From: an uncultured Alphaproteobacteria bacterium | GTDB lineage: Bacteria; Pseudomonadota; Alphaproteobacteria; Rhodobacterales; Rhodobacteraceae | Reading direction: 5' to 3' | NCBI GenBank assembly: GCA_902599445.1 | Contig: CACKFK010000009.1 | Span: forward strand, 1 to 52,447 | Length of the DNA: 52,447 bases | Part shown: positions 52,093 to 52,447 of the stretch, piece by piece | Numbering within the stretch: the stretch's first letter is position 1 | How the letters are laid out: each line of letters begins with the position of its first letter | The notes under the pieces: model-generated | Told to the model about the DNA's origin: nothing | The model's input: the letters and a program-made list of their open reading frames with translations, nothing else | Database searches by the model: none | Translations under genes and position numbers: made by a program

Positions 52093-52447
52093 TTACCTAA
52101 GACTATCTGCTAGAACTCTTCTTCCAATGACTTGAGCCTGGATTTCGGCCGTGCCTTCGAATATACTTAAGACACGAGCATCGCAAAGTACACGGCTAAT
52201 GTCATATTCTATTGCATATCCATTGCCACCATGTATCTGTAAGGAATTATCGGCGCAGGACCAGGCTATCCTTCCACATAAGAGTTTCGCCATTCCAGCC
52301 TCCAAGTCACATCTACGGCCTCTATCTTTAATCGTCGCGGCATAATAAACCAATTGTCTACCTAAGATAGTTTCCACAATCATAAGTGCAATTTTATTAT
52401 AAATTCTTTGGAAATTTATCAATTTCTCATTAAATTGGGTCCGAGTA
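52093..52447 (-). CDS. Acyl-CoA dehydrogenase, C-terminal part (truncated by window)
   Basis: The C-terminal region of an acyl-CoA dehydrogenase continues past the window edge; the visible frame reads in from the last base with no start. The segment RTQFNEKLINFQ, the helical-bundle QIHGGNGYAIEYDISR and the FEGTAEIQ motif, whose Glu is the usual catalytic base, identify the family. Electrons would go to ETF and then the ETF-QO encoded at 25500-27155. The substrate chain cannot be told. Only about 118 codons are seen. Confidence 0.9.
   Translation of the reverse strand, partial: TRTQFNEKLINFQRIYNKIALMIVETILGRQLVYYAATIKDRGRRCDLEAGMAKLLCGRIAWSCADNSLQIHGGNGYAIEYDISRVLCDARVLSIFEGTAEIQAQVIGRRVLADSLR

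Noticed and set aside
1-52447. Mobile elements, prophage, CRISPR arrays, toxin-antitoxin or defence genes
   Set aside because: No transposase, integrase, phage structural, Cas or restriction-type protein is encoded, and no array-like repeats were seen; the gene content is housekeeping throughout.

Overview
The window is about 52 kb of AT-rich chromosomal DNA with very compact, almost entirely housekeeping gene content. It points to a free-living, non-rickettsial alphaproteobacterium, probably one with a trimmed genome such as a marine lineage. Evidence for this placement: families largely typical of Alphaproteobacteria (DUF1467, DUF1491, the DUF465/YdcH peptide, DUF1244); a non-discriminating type of AspRS; the conserved blocks folK-rpoZ-rsh-DUF2062-pdxJ-acpS-lepB-rnc-era-DUF1491-recO, argH-lipoprotein-lysA with a divergent tlpA, and rpmI-rplT-pheS-pheT; and ETF-QO followed by a TPR protein and ispE. 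Genus or order cannot be fixed from the sequence alone.

Layout. 1-5.7 kb: ybjN-like, proC and a CsaA-type tRNA-binding protein (+), convergent with tdk and carB (-). 5.8-8.2 kb: aspS and a nitroreductase (+). 8.3-12 kb: dapD-dapE-mce-DUF1467 and a phytase-like esterase (-). 12-15.8 kb: yggT (+), argG (-), an iron-type alcohol dehydrogenase and an alpha/beta hydrolase (+). A 301-bp gene-free gap follows. 16.1-18.6 kb: beta-ketothiolase (-), D-amino-acid transaminase (+), DUF1244 (-). 18.9-24.7 kb: pyk, rpmI, rplT, pheS, pheT (+), convergent with greA. 25.5-29.7 kb: ETF-QO, TPR protein, ispE (+), convergent with ispB. 30.9-33.3 kb: a TrmN6-like methyltransferase and a 56-aa DUF465 peptide (+), then a class-I glutamine amidotransferase and a TlpA-like thioredoxin (-). 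33.4-36.2 kb: argH, a 37-aa LptM-like lipoprotein, lysA (+). 36.2-40.1 kb: zinc-ribbon membrane protein (-), plsC (+), accA and a PatB/MalY aminotransferase (-). 40.2-43.5 kb: def-fmt (+) and ispH-DUF3429-rnhA (-). 43.6-52.1 kb: the long folK-to-recO cluster (+). The window ends inside an acyl-CoA dehydrogenase gene (-).

How the genes work together. Lysine/diaminopimelate synthesis (dapD, dapE, lysA), arginine and pyrimidine synthesis (argG, argH, carB), proline (proC), isoprenoids (ispE, ispH, ispB) and lipid precursors (accA, plsC, acpS) indicate a largely self-sufficient biosynthetic cell. ETF-QO, beta-ketothiolase, methylmalonyl-CoA epimerase and acyl-CoA dehydrogenase indicate oxidation of fatty acids or branched-chain amino acids feeding a ubiquinone respiratory chain. 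One bifunctional Rel/Spo protein would provide the stringent response.

I found no insertion sequence, prophage, CRISPR array, tRNA or rRNA, and no convincing undescribed multi-gene system. The features most worth a second look are non-coding: strong inverted repeats in the thiolase/dat and greA/ETF-QO promoter regions, a 20-bp tandem repeat abutting a possibly leaderless yggT promoter, alternating hairpins before the hydrolase gene, a 13-bp hairpin shared by pheT and greA, and the anomalous 301-bp convergent gap. Loss of ftsEX at a locus where I expect it is the main gene-content oddity.
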